In this document: positions 34,584 to 43,701 of the stretch, piece after piece
Position numbering within the stretch: the stretch's first letter is position 1
Layout of the letters: each line of letters starts with the position of its first letter
Assembly (NCBI RefSeq): GCF_049856295.1
Contig: NZ_JBNDMZ010000001.1
Coordinates: 1 to 64,000 of the forward strand
Source of the DNA: JB111 sp049856295
Lineage (GTDB): Bacteria; Actinomycetota; Actinomycetes; Actinomycetales; Actinomycetaceae
Direction of reading: 5' to 3'
DNA length: 64,000 bases
Translations under genes and position numbers: made by a program
Notes under the pieces: model-generated
Database searches by the model: none
What the model saw: the letters and a program-made list of their open reading frames with translations, nothing else
What the model was told of the DNA's origin: nothing

Positions 34584-36262
34584 CGCGCGGCCTCCTCGTC
34601 CGCCACGGTGCAGGAGTCGGCGGCGACCACCTCGACGACGTGGTCGGAGACCGCGACGAGCGCGGGACGGTGCGCGACGACGAGCACGGTGCGGCCCGCG
34701 TCCCGCAGAGCCCGGACCGCTGTCAGGACGTGGCTCTCGGCGGCGGCGTCGAGGTGCGCCGAGGGTTCGTCGAGCACGACGAGCGGGGCGTCGGCGACGA
34801 GCGCGCGCGTGAGGGCCAGCCGCTGGCGCTGCCCGACCGACAGGCCGACGCCGCCGTGGCCCACGACCGTGTCCCAGCCGTGCGGGAGTCCGGCGAGAAC
34901 CTCGTCCAGGCCGGTGGCGCGGGCGGCGGCCGCGAGCGCGTCGGCCTTCGCGCCCGGGGCGACGTTCTCGGCGACCGTGCCGGGCAGGATCGTCGGGCGC
35001 TGCGGGACGTACGCGACCTGGGCCCACCAGGACTCCCGGTCGACGTCGGCGAGGTCGGTCTCCGTTCCGTCGGGGGCGCGCACAACCACCCGCCCGGTGT
35101 CGGGGGCGAGGACGCCGAGGGTGGTGAGGGCCGTCGTCGTCTTGCCCGACCCCGACGGGCCGACGAGCGCCGTGACCTCCCCGGGTGCGATCTCGGCGTC
35201 GAGCCCCGCGGGGGCGAGGCGGTCGCTGTCGCCCGCCCGGACCCCGAGGCCCTGGAGGAGCACCGTCGAGCCGCGCAGCCCGGGTGCGGGGGCGGTGCCG
35301 GACCCGGCGGCCGGGGCGTCGAGCACGGCGAACGCCTTCTCCGCGGCCGCGACGCCGTCGGACGACGCGTGGAACTGGGTGCCGACCTCGCGCAGCGGCC
35401 GGAAGACCTCGGGCGCGAGCATGATGCACACCAGGGCGCCCTCGAGGCCGACGTGCCCGTAGACGAGCCGCATGCCGACGCTGACGGCGACGAGCGCGAC
35501 GCAGATCGAGGTGAGGAACTCGAGCACGGCCCCGGAGAGGAACGCGAGGCGTAGCGTGCGCATGGTGGCGGCCGACCATGCTCGTCCGAGCTCCCGCACC
35601 CGCCTCGCGGGCCCGTGCTCGCGGCCGAGCGCGGTGAGGGTGGCCAGGCCGGCCATGAGGTCGACGAGCTGGGCGCCGAGGCGGGACATCGACGCGAGGC
35701 GGGCGTCGGCGAACTGCTGGGTGAGTCGCCCGATGAGGATCATGAACACCGGGATCAGGGGGATCGTCACCGCGAGGATGGCCGCGGAGGTGAGGTCGGC
35801 CCCGAGCACCACCGCGAGCGTGGCGGGCGTGACCGTCGCGGCCAGGACCAGCTGGGGCAGGTAGCGCACGAGGTAGGGCTCGAGGTCGTCCAGGCCGCGC
35901 ACGGCGAGGGTGACGCTGTCGGCGCCGTGCTCCGCCCGCCACCGGGGGCCGAGCGCGAGCGCGTGGGCGAGCACGCCTGCGCGGAGCTCCGCGACGACGT
36001 CGGTGGCCGCCCGGTGCGCGACTGACTCCTGGGCGCCGTGCACGAGCGCGCGGGCGACCAGGACGACGCCGAGCCAGATCAACGGCGTGCGGACGTCGGT
36101 GAGGGTGGCGCCGCCCTCGATCGCCGCGGCGAGGATGCGCGCGAGGAGGAGGACCTGCGCGATCACCAGCGCCGCCGTCGTGGCCCCGGCCAGGGCGACG
36201 ACGACGACGTAGCGCCGCGCCGCACGGGCGTGCGCGAGGAGTCGGGGGTCGAGCGGCTTCAC
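34580..36262 (-). CDS. cydD: Cysteine/glutathione ABC exporter subunit CydD
   Basis: 560 residues from a GTG that overlaps the cydB stop by 4 nt. The membrane domain (about 20-300) contains RGLDDLEPYLVRYLPQL and IPLIPVFMILIG, both typical of CydD. In the ATPase, Walker A is GPSGSGKTT, the modified signature is LSVGQRQRLALTRAL, and Walker B is LVVLDEPSAHLD. It forms the heterodimer with CydC. Mycobacterial and other actinobacterial cyd operons have the same order. Confidence 0.94.
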   Translation of the reverse strand: MKPLDPRLLAHARAARRYVVVVALAGATTAALVIAQVLLLARILAAAIEGGATLTDVRTPLIWLGVVLVARALVHGAQESVAHRAATDVVAELRAGVLAHALALGPRWRAEHGADSVTLAVRGLDDLEPYLVRYLPQLVLAATVTPATLAVVLGADLTSAAILAVTIPLIPVFMILIGRLTQQFADARLASMSRLGAQLVDLMAGLATLTALGREHGPARRVRELGRAWSAATMRTLRLAFLSGAVLEFLTSICVALVAVSVGMRLVYGHVGLEGALVCIMLAPEVFRPLREVGTQFHASSDGVAAAEKAFAVLDAPAAGSGTAPAPGLRGSTVLLQGLGVRAGDSDRLAPAGLDAEIAPGEVTALVGPSGSGKTTTALTTLGVLAPDTGRVVVRAPDGTETDLADVDRESWWAQVAYVPQRPTILPGTVAENVAPGAKADALAAAARATGLDEVLAGLPHGWDTVVGHGGVGLSVGQRQRLALTRALVADAPLVVLDEPSAHLDAAAESHVLTAVRALRDAGRTVLVVAHRPALVAVSDHVVEVVAADSCTVADEEAAR

Positions 36263-37416
36263 GCTGTCGGCGCACCGTCGTCGTCGGACCCGGCGTCGGA
36301 CCCGTCGTCGGACCCGGCGTCGCCCCTGTCCGACCTGGCGGCGACCCGGACCGGGACGGTGACCCGCCGGTCGAGGCCGGCGGGCGTGTCGGGCAGGACG
36401 TCGGCGTTGATCCGGCGGCGGAAGACCCAGTACGACCACGCCTGGTAGGCGAGCACCACGGGGACGAGGACGAGCGCGACGATGCTCATGACGACGAGCG
36501 TCGGCCCGGTGGCCGCGGCCTCGCGGAAGGTCAGCGAGTACGCGGGGTCGACCGAGGAGCGCATGACGTCGGGCGCCATGGCACCGAAGATCAGCACGAC
36601 GGCGGCGACGATCGTCACGGCGGAGCAGACGAACGACCGCCCCTCCTGCTCGCGGTGCGCGAAGAACGCGGCGCCGACCAGGCCGACCGCGGCGACGACC
36701 AGCGGTGCCCACGTCCACACGTGGGCGGAGTGGGCGAGCTGGGCCCACAGCCCCCAGGCGGCGCCGACCACGAGGGCGATCAGCGAGAGCGGCTTGGCGG
36801 CGGCGACGGCCTGGTCGTGCACGGTTCCGGCCGTCTTCCAGGCGAGGAACACCATGCCGTGGGCGAGGAACAGCACCGCTGTGAGCAGGCCGCCGAGGAG
36901 GGTGAACGGGGTGAGGAGCGAGAGCAGGCCACCGGTGAGCTGGGCGTTGCCGGCGTCGTCCCGGACGATCTCCATGCCCTGGACGAGGTTGGCGAACGCG
37001 ACCCCCCACAGGACGGCGGGCACCCAGGCGGAGATCGTGTGCAGGAGGTCCCAGCGCCGGCGCCAGGCGGGGTCGGTGACCTTGCCGCGCCACTCGATGG
37101 CGCAGATCCGCACGATGAGCGCGACGAGGATGACCAGCAGCGGCAGGTACATGCCCGAGAACATCGTGGCGTACCACTCGGGGAACGCCGCGAACATGGC
37201 CCCGCCCGCGGTGATGAGCCACACCTCGTTGCCGTCCCAGTGCGGACCGATCGAGGACAGCATCGTGCGCCGCTCCTTGTCGCGGCGCTCAGCGTCGCCC
37301 CGGGGCAGGATCGTCAGCAGCATGCCGACGCCGAAGTCGAAGCCCTCGAGCATCAGGTAGCCGGTCCAGAGGACCGCGATGAGGACGAACCAGAGAAGCG
37401 GCAGCGCCTCGGTCAT
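36259..37416 (-). CDS. cydB: Cytochrome bd ubiquinol/menaquinol oxidase subunit II
   Basis: 385 residues. Starts LLWFVLIAVLWTGYLMLEGFDFGVGML, the hallmark CydB N-terminus, then GPHWDGNEVWLITAGGAMFAAFP. About nine membrane segments. It pairs with CydA to form the high-affinity terminal oxidase used at low oxygen. A Ser/Asp-rich C-terminal tail of about 25 residues follows. It lies 31 nt downstream of cydA and overlaps cydD. Confidence 0.96.
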   Translation of the reverse strand: MTEALPLLWFVLIAVLWTGYLMLEGFDFGVGMLLTILPRGDAERRDKERRTMLSSIGPHWDGNEVWLITAGGAMFAAFPEWYATMFSGMYLPLLVILVALIVRICAIEWRGKVTDPAWRRRWDLLHTISAWVPAVLWGVAFANLVQGMEIVRDDAGNAQLTGGLLSLLTPFTLLGGLLTAVLFLAHGMVFLAWKTAGTVHDQAVAAAKPLSLIALVVGAAWGLWAQLAHSAHVWTWAPLVVAAVGLVGAAFFAHREQEGRSFVCSAVTIVAAVVLIFGAMAPDVMRSSVDPAYSLTFREAAATGPTLVVMSIVALVLVPVVLAYQAWSYWVFRRRINADVLPDTPAGLDRRVTVPVRVAARSDRGDAGSDDGSDAGSDDDGAPTA

Positions 37417-37447
37417 GTCGATCGGTCTCCTTGTCGGGTCGGGCGGT

Positions 37448-38959
37448 TCAGTAGGCGAAGGACAGCGGCTGGTCGTCGTCGGCGGGGTCCGGCTCGGGCG
37501 CGGGGGCGGGGTCGATCCCCTCGCGGACGTACCGGCGCACGAGCCAGAACCAGACGACGCCGAGCGCCGCGTACAGCAGGGTGAACGTCACCAGCGAGGT
37601 GAGGACCGTCGTCGAGGTGACGACCGTGGACACGCCGTCCGCCGTGCGCAGCCAGACCTGGTCGACCGGGTTGTCCGGGTTCGGGTGGACGACCCACGGC
37701 TGTCGGCCCATCTCGGTGAAGATCCAGCCGAACGAGGAGGCGAGGAACGGCATGGGCAGCGAGACCAGGCACAGGCGGGAGAACCAGCGCGAGCCGGTCA
37801 CCCGTCCTCCGCGCAGCGCCCACAGACCCCACACCGCCAGGGCGGCGGAGAACACGCCGAGCCCGATCATCAGGCGGAAGCTCCAGTACGTGACGACGAG
37901 GTTGGGGCGGTAGTCGACCCCCTCCCCGTAGAGCTCCTCGTACTCGGCCTGGACGTCGTTGACGCCCGGCAGGTAGCTCTCCTCGCCGGCGAAGCTGTTG
38001 GTTCCCATGAACGAGGTGACGCCGGGCAGCTCGAAGAGGTGGATGGCGTTCTCGCAGTCGTTCGACAGGTCGCCGATCGCGAGGATGGACAGGGGGACGG
38101 ACTCGCCGCCGTCGCAGACGGCCTCGGCGGAAGCCATCTTCATGGGCTGTTGCTCGTACATGAGCTGGCCCTGGTGGTGGCCCGTGAGGATCACGGCGAC
38201 GCCGGAGATCACCACCGTGATCAGGCCGACCATCGCGCCCGGTCGCCACACGTGCCGCGCCTCGGCCTCGGCCTGGTCGCCCTCGTGGGCGAGGCCGGAG
38301 GCGGGGGAGCCCGCGCCGCGGACGGTGCGCACGATCCACCAGCCGCACACGCCGGCCACGAGCGTGCCCGCCACGAGGAAGGCGGCCGCGACGGCGTGGC
38401 CGAACGCGGCGATCGCCGTGTTGTTCGTGATGACCTCGAGGAAGCCGCCGATGCCGTCGAGCTCGGCGCGGCCCGTCTCGGCGTTGTAGACGGCCCCGAC
38501 GGGGTGCTGCATCCACGAGTTCGCCGCGATGATCCAGTACGCCGACAGGTTGACGCCGATCGCCACCATCCAGATGCACGCCAGGTGCAGGCCCTTGGAC
38601 AGGCGTTCCTTGCCGAAGAGCCACAGGCCGAGGAACGTCGACTCAAGGAAGAAGGCGGCCAGCGCCTCGATGGCGAGCGGGGCGCCGAAGATGTCGCCGA
38701 CGAACCGCGAGTACTCCGACCAGTTCATGCCGAACTGGAACTCCTGGACGATGCCGGTGGCCACGCCGAGCGCGAAGTTGATGAGCAGGATTTTGCCGAA
38801 GAAGTTCGTCAGCTTGAGCCAGTGATCCTTGCCGGTGCGCCACCAGAACGTCTGCATGAGCGCGACGAGCGGGGCCAGGCCGATCGTCAGCGGGACGAGG
38901 ATGAAGTGGTAGACGGTCGTGATGCCGAACTGCCACCGGGCGAGCTCGAGGGCTTCCAC
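37448..38959 (-). CDS. cydA: Cytochrome bd oxidase subunit I
   Basis: 503 residues from a GTG with GGAAGGA upstream. Heme ligands: His18 in TVYHFILVPLTIG (heme b595), a second His in FGHAVAAAFLV (heme b558) and Met in YWSFRLMIGLG. The acidic residue in FFLESTFLGLW belongs to the proton path. The Q-loop region between about 260 and 330 is of the short type common in Gram-positives. It is the first gene of cydABDC plus the DosS-like kinase. Confidence 0.96.
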   Translation of the reverse strand: MEALELARWQFGITTVYHFILVPLTIGLAPLVALMQTFWWRTGKDHWLKLTNFFGKILLINFALGVATGIVQEFQFGMNWSEYSRFVGDIFGAPLAIEALAAFFLESTFLGLWLFGKERLSKGLHLACIWMVAIGVNLSAYWIIAANSWMQHPVGAVYNAETGRAELDGIGGFLEVITNNTAIAAFGHAVAAAFLVAGTLVAGVCGWWIVRTVRGAGSPASGLAHEGDQAEAEARHVWRPGAMVGLITVVISGVAVILTGHHQGQLMYEQQPMKMASAEAVCDGGESVPLSILAIGDLSNDCENAIHLFELPGVTSFMGTNSFAGEESYLPGVNDVQAEYEELYGEGVDYRPNLVVTYWSFRLMIGLGVFSAALAVWGLWALRGGRVTGSRWFSRLCLVSLPMPFLASSFGWIFTEMGRQPWVVHPNPDNPVDQVWLRTADGVSTVVTSTTVLTSLVTFTLLYAALGVVWFWLVRRYVREGIDPAPAPEPDPADDDQPLSFAY

Positions 38960-39445
38960 TTGGCTGTCCTTCCGGGCAGGGCTGTCGCACGGGTGAGCGC
39001 GGCTGCCGCCACGGTAGGAAGCGACACCGCGTCAGTGCCGGGACCAAGGTCCTGCGAGGTGACGCGACGTCGCGATCTGTGGGCGGGGGCGGGCGGTGCG
39101 CTGGGATGCGGGACGTGGGCGAGGTTGCAGGGTCCGGACGGCCTCCGTGTGGGATACTCGCCGGGACCCTGTCGCGGGGCCGTTCCCCCCGCGCGGGGTC
39201 CGACGACGAGTTCCACGTCGGTGAGCAGGACCGGTTCGCGCCGCCAGAGAGCGCCGCCGCGACCGCCCTGCGTAGCCGACGAACCGCCGGGCGACAGAGC
39301 CCGCGCGGCTGCGGGGTTCGCCGTCGGCGTTCCTGCCCCGTCGCGGCGGGGGGCGCACCCACAGGACTTCCGTCCGCGCACGCCGCGGACGACGAGAGGC
39401 TCACCGGGCCGAGGGACGGCCGGCACGGTGGGTGGAAGGATTTGC
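38960..39445. promoter_or_regulatory. Divergent control region between cydA and rne, with a DosR-box-like palindrome
   Basis: 486 bp without a supported gene. At 39037-39056 the sequence around GGGACCAAGGTCC contains a perfect 12-bp dyad GGACC-AA-GGTCC and matches 13 of 20 positions of the mycobacterial DosR box TTSGGGACTWWAGTCCCSAA. It lies about 88 nt before cydA. TACCGT on the minus strand (39011-39016) could be the cydA -10 box. For rne, GATACT (39153-39158) could be a -10 box, implying a leader of nearly 290 nt as is usual for autoregulated rne. Open frames here look like composition artefacts. Confidence 0.45.
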
Positions 39446-42400
39446 ATGTCTGAGAGCTCCGAGCCCACGGCACAGGCAGGCGAGCAGGCGGGGGAGACCG
39501 CCGCACCGGCACCGCGCAGGCGCGCCTCGCGCCGCGCCACCAAGCCGGCCGCCGCGCCCACGGTCCCCGAGGAGACCACCGGGACCGCCGGTTCAGCCCC
39601 GTCCGACGACGACGCCGCAGCGCCCGGCGCCGCCGACTCGTCCGGCGAGGCCGCATCGTCCGCCGCCGGCGCGGACGCCCCGGCCGCGACCGACGAGGCC
39701 GCCCCGAAGGTCACCCGGACCCGCGCGACGCGCACGTCCGGCTCGGCCCGCGCGTCCGGCACCCGCTCGACCACGAGCCGCGCCACCCGCTCGCGCCAGG
39801 CCGCCGCCCCCGCCGACAGGGCCGGCGCCGACGAGACCGCCACCGACGCCGCCTCGACCGACGTCGGCGCAAGCACCGCTACCTCGGCCGACGTCGACGC
39901 GACGTCCACCGTCGAGACCGGCGCGGCCCCGACGACGACCGGCGGCGATGTCGAGAGCTCCGCCGATGGCACGACCACGTCCTCGGACGCCACCGCGACG
40001 ACCACCGGCGACGCCGCGCCGAGCACCACCACCGACCTCACCGCCGACGTCGAGGCCCTCGGCGCCTCCCGCGCCGCACGGTCGACCGGGACCGGGACCA
40101 GGTCGAGCCGCACGTCGGGATCCTCCACCTCCACCGGCACCCGCTCGCGCCGCGCGACGAGCGGCGGTTCACGGCGGGCGAGCTCGCGCGTGACCACACC
40201 CGCGGCCGCCGAGCCCGCCGAGACCGAGGTGCCCCGCACGACGGCCGGCACGGCCGCCGCGGCGTCCGGTCTGGACGCCGTCGTCGCCGAGGCCGCGACC
40301 GCCGCCACCGGGTCCGCCGACCTCGCCGACGCCGCCAAGGACACCGCCCCGGCCGCGCGCAAGCCGCGCCGCAGCCGCCGCGCGACCGCCCCCGCGCGCG
40401 AGCCCGACCAGAGCATCGACGTCCTCGCCGAGCTCGGTGTCGAGACCGCCGACGGATCGGCCGACGCCGACGACGACACCCAGGCCGCCGGGCAGCCGGA
40501 CGCGGGCCCGGACGTCGCCGCGACGACCGACCCCGCAGACGACACCGCGACGCAGGCCACCACCGACGTCGACCCCGACGAGACCGACGAGATCGACGAC
40601 GAGGACGCGACGGACGAGCAGTCCGACGAGCCTCGCCTGCCGGCCTCGGCCCTCCTCTTCCAGGCGCCCGACCCGGCCAAGGCGCGCCCCCGGCGTCGTG
40701 CCGTGGCCCCGGCAGGGGCCCCCGAGGTGCGCTTCGGCGCGCCGGCGACCGATGACGCGTCGGAGCGGGCGCAGGCGTCGGACACCGAGGACACCGACGA
40801 CAGTGACGAGCAGTCCGCCGACGAGCGCCCGCGCTCCCGCGGCCGCGGCGGATCGCGCCGTGGCTCGGGCGGCCGGTCCGGCTCGCGCCAGGGCGGCGAC
40901 CGCTCCGGCGACGGCCCGGCCGACGACGCGGCCGGCACCGCCGGCGACACGAGCACCGGCTCCTCCGCCTCCTCCGACGACGACGGGTCCGACGACGACT
41001 CCGACGAGTCCCAGAACGACGAGTCCCAGAACGACGAGTCCCAGAACGGCGAGTCCCAGAACGGCGAGGGCGGCGGCAACCGTCGGCGTCGTCGTCGGGG
41101 CGGCCGCGGCCGACGCAACCGGTCCGGCTCGCGCGGCAACGGCGAGGGCTCCAGCGACTCGGACGACTCCGGTGACGACTCCGACGACGGCGACGAGCAG
41201 AACGGGTCGGGCTCGGGCGGCCGCGGCCAGGACCGCTCGCGCTCCGGCGAGAACGACTCCGACGGGGACGGCGGTGACGACTCCGGCAACGATGACGGCG
41301 AGGACGGCTCGAGCTCGCGTCGTCGTCGGCGCCGTCGTCGCTCCGGCGGGCAGGGCGACGACGACGGGGGCGCCGCGCGTGCCCGCAACGAGGTGACGGC
41401 CCTCAAGGGGTCGACCCGCCTCGAGGCCAAGCGCCAGCGCCGCCGTGAGGGTCGCGACGCCGGCCGCCGCCGCACGACGATCTCCGAGTCGGAGTTCCTC
41501 GCGCGCCGCGAGTCGGTCGAGCGCACGATGCTCGTGCGCGAGCAGGACGGCCTCAACCAGATCGCCGTGCTCGAGGACGGCGTCCTGGTCGAGCACTACG
41601 TCGCCCGGCACACCCAGACCTCGATGGTCGGCAACGTCTACCTCGGGCGCGTGCAGAACGTGCTGCCCTCGATGGAGGCCGCGTTCATCGACGTCGGCAA
41701 GGGCCGCAACGCGGTCCTCTACGCCGGCGAGGTCAACTGGGAGGCCGCCGGTATGGACGGCCAGCCCCGGCGCATCGAGCAGGCGCTCAAGTCCGGCGAC
41801 CAGGTGCTCGTCCAGGTCACCAAGGACCCGATCGGGCACAAGGGCGCCCGCCTCACCTCGCAGATCACGCTCGCCGGCCGGCACCTCGTGCTCGTCCCCT
41901 CGGGCGCGATGACCGGTATCTCCCGCAAGCTCCCCGAGGGCGAGCGGAACCGCCTGAAGAAGCTGCTCAAGGAGATCGTGCCCGCCGGATCCGGCGTCAT
42001 CGTGCGCACCGCCGCCGAGGGCGCGACCGAGGAGCAGCTGCGCAGCGACGTCGAGCGGCTGACGAAGATCTGGGACGACATCACGAAGAAGTCGTCCGGC
42101 AACGCCAAGGCGCCCGTCCTGCTCAAGGGCGAGCCCGAGCTCGCCGTCCGCGTGGTCCGCGACGTCTTCAACGAGGACTTCGCCAAGCTGGTCGTGGCCG
42201 GCGACACCGCGTGGCGCACGATCAGCGACTACGTGGGCGACATGTCCCCGGACCTCGCCGAGCGCCTGCACCACTGGACGGACGACAAGGACCTGTTCGC
42301 CGAGCACCGCGTGGACGAGCAGCTCGCCAAGGGCATGGACCGCAAGGTCTGGCTGCCCTCGGGCGGCTCGCTCGTCATCGACCGCACCGAGGCCATGACG

Positions 42401-43570
42401 GTCGTCGACGTCAACACCGGCAAGTTCACCGGCTCGGGCGGGACGCTCGAGGAGACGGTGACGAAGAACAACCTCGAGGCCGCCGAGGAGATCGTCCGCC
42501 AGCTCCGGCTGCGGGACATCGGCGGCATCATCGTCATCGACTTCATCGACATGGTGCTGCCCGCCAACCGCGACCTCGTGGTCCGGCGCCTGCTCGAGTG
42601 CCTCGGCCGCGACCGCACGCGTCACCAGGTGGCCGAGGTGACGAGCCTCGGGCTCGTCCAGATGACCCGCAAGCGGGTCGGCCAGGGCCTGGTCGAGGCG
42701 TTCTCCACGCCGTGCGAGCACTGCCACGGCCGCGGGTTCGTCGTCCACGACCACCCGATCGAGCGCAGCGACGCCGCCGAGGCGCAGATCGCCGACTCCT
42801 CCGAGCAGGGTGGTCGCCGTCGCCGCGGGCGCGGCGGCTCCGGCCGGGGCGGCAACGGGTCCGGCGGCGGCTCCGGCTCCGGCGGCAACGGCTCGTCCGG
42901 CTCCGGCGGCGGCAAGGACCAGGACTCGTCCGGCGAGGCCAAGCCCGAGCCGGACCGCGAGGCCGTGCGTCAGACGCTCGCGCAGATCGCCGCCGCGGCG
43001 GCCAGCGCCCACGACCGTACGGGCGCGGACTCCGCGGCGACCGCCGAGGAGGGGGCTCAGGTCGGACAGTCGTCCGACGCCCCGGCCGCGGGCGAGACCG
43101 GGGACACGGGCACGACGACGACCGACGCGCCGGCTGCCTCCGACGAGTCGGGCGCGGTTCCTGCGGCGGACGCCACGGCCGACGACGCGTCGTCCGGTGC
43201 GTCCGGCTCCGACGACGCCTCCGCCGATGCGCCGGCCGCGGGCTGGGCCACCACGATCGACGCCCCCGGCGCCGGTTCGACGACCGAGGTCGCGCCCGAC
43301 GACGCGACGCCCACGGGCGGCGGGGCAGAGGACGCGACGTCTACTGAGGCAGCGGCCGGAGACAGGCCTGCCGCCGAGGCAGCCCCCGCCGAGGCAGCCC
43401 CCGCCGAGGCAGCCCCTGCCGAGGCGGGCGAGCCCGCCGAGGTGAGCTCCGCCGTCGGGCAGGGTGCGGCCGACGAGGGGACCGAGGCCGTGAAGGCCCC
43501 GGCCCCGCGGAAGCGTCGGTCGCGCCGCGCGACGAGCGCGCCGACCGCGGCTCCGTCCGCGGAGGCCTGA
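39446..43570 (+). CDS. rne: Ribonuclease E/G with long disordered extensions
   Basis: 1374 residues from ATG 39446, preceded by GGAAGGA. Residues 1-640 are low-complexity (Ala/Thr/Asp/Arg/Ser). The catalytic core starts near 650, with S1 domain VGNVYLGRVQNVLPSMEAAF at about 721, metal-ligand aspartates Asp988 (VVDVNTG) and Asp1032 (VIDFIDM), and the zinc-link CEHCHGRG. The last 270 residues are again low-complexity. It cleaves single-stranded RNA in mRNA decay and rRNA/tRNA processing; the tails probably scaffold partners or RNA, as in mycobacterial RNase E. It is followed by DUF4921 on the opposite strand, then rplU-rpmA-obg. Confidence 0.93.
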   Translation: MSESSEPTAQAGEQAGETAAPAPRRRASRRATKPAAAPTVPEETTGTAGSAPSDDDAAAPGAADSSGEAASSAAGADAPAATDEAAPKVTRTRATRTSGSARASGTRSTTSRATRSRQAAAPADRAGADETATDAASTDVGASTATSADVDATSTVETGAAPTTTGGDVESSADGTTTSSDATATTTGDAAPSTTTDLTADVEALGASRAARSTGTGTRSSRTSGSSTSTGTRSRRATSGGSRRASSRVTTPAAAEPAETEVPRTTAGTAAAASGLDAVVAEAATAATGSADLADAAKDTAPAARKPRRSRRATAPAREPDQSIDVLAELGVETADGSADADDDTQAAGQPDAGPDVAATTDPADDTATQATTDVDPDETDEIDDEDATDEQSDEPRLPASALLFQAPDPAKARPRRRAVAPAGAPEVRFGAPATDDASERAQASDTEDTDDSDEQSADERPRSRGRGGSRRGSGGRSGSRQGGDRSGDGPADDAAGTAGDTSTGSSASSDDDGSDDDSDESQNDESQNDESQNGESQNGEGGGNRRRRRRGGRGRRNRSGSRGNGEGSSDSDDSGDDSDDGDEQNGSGSGGRGQDRSRSGENDSDGDGGDDSGNDDGEDGSSSRRRRRRRRSGGQGDDDGGAARARNEVTALKGSTRLEAKRQRRREGRDAGRRRTTISESEFLARRESVERTMLVREQDGLNQIAVLEDGVLVEHYVARHTQTSMVGNVYLGRVQNVLPSMEAAFIDVGKGRNAVLYAGEVNWEAAGMDGQPRRIEQALKSGDQVLVQVTKDPIGHKGARLTSQITLAGRHLVLVPSGAMTGISRKLPEGERNRLKKLLKEIVPAGSGVIVRTAAEGATEEQLRSDVERLTKIWDDITKKSSGNAKAPVLLKGEPELAVRVVRDVFNEDFAKLVVAGDTAWRTISDYVGDMSPDLAERLHHWTDDKDLFAEHRVDEQLAKGMDRKVWLPSGGSLVIDRTEAMTVVDVNTGKFTGSGGTLEETVTKNNLEAAEEIVRQLRLRDIGGIIVIDFIDMVLPANRDLVVRRLLECLGRDRTRHQVAEVTSLGLVQMTRKRVGQGLVEAFSTPCEHCHGRGFVVHDHPIERSDAAEAQIADSSEQGGRRRRGRGGSGRGGNGSGGGSGSGGNGSSGSGGGKDQDSSGEAKPEPDREAVRQTLAQIAAAAASAHDRTGADSAATAEEGAQVGQSSDAPAAGETGDTGTTTTDAPAASDESGAVPAADATADDASSGASGSDDASADAPAAGWATTIDAPGAGSTTEVAPDDATPTGGGAEDATSTEAAAGDRPAAEAAPAEAAPAEAAPAEAGEPAEVSSAVGQGAADEGTEAVKAPAPRKRRSRRATSAPTAAPSAEA
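41003..41068 (+). repeat. 15-bp tandem repeat inside rne (DESQN units)
   Basis: GACGAGTCCCAGAAC occurs three times exactly, then twice as a GGC-starting variant (last unit partial). It encodes DESQN/GESQN in the disordered N-terminal region. An in-frame 15-bp unit allows slippage without loss of frame. Confidence 0.85.
43373..43425 (+). repeat. 15-bp tandem repeat inside rne 3' region (AEAAP units)
   Basis: GCCGAGGCAGCCCCC occurs about 3.5 times, encoding AEAAP repeats in the C-terminal disordered tail. This is a second independent 15-bp minisatellite in the same gene. Confidence 0.85.
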
Positions 43571-43622
43571 CCGACCGGTCGAGGGCGGGCCGGCTCAGGG
43601 CCGCCGACCGACCCGATGACGA

Positions 43623-43660
43623 CGAACGGGCGCGCACCCCGAGGGGTGCGCGCCCGTTCG
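43623..43660. terminator. Bidirectional terminator after rne
   Basis: A 17-bp perfect stem with loop CGAG (43640-43643), 52 nt after the rne stop and 41 nt before the convergent DUF4921 gene end. Confidence 0.8.
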
Positions 43661-43701
43661 GCCTTCCCCGTGCGGCGTTCCGGCGTGCGGCCGACCGCCG
43701 C

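Noticed and set aside
37379..39445. In-frame extension of rne upstream through the cydA/cydB antisense region
   Set aside because: The extension is antisense to cydAB and low in real protein features; a proper ATG with ribosome site exists at 39446.
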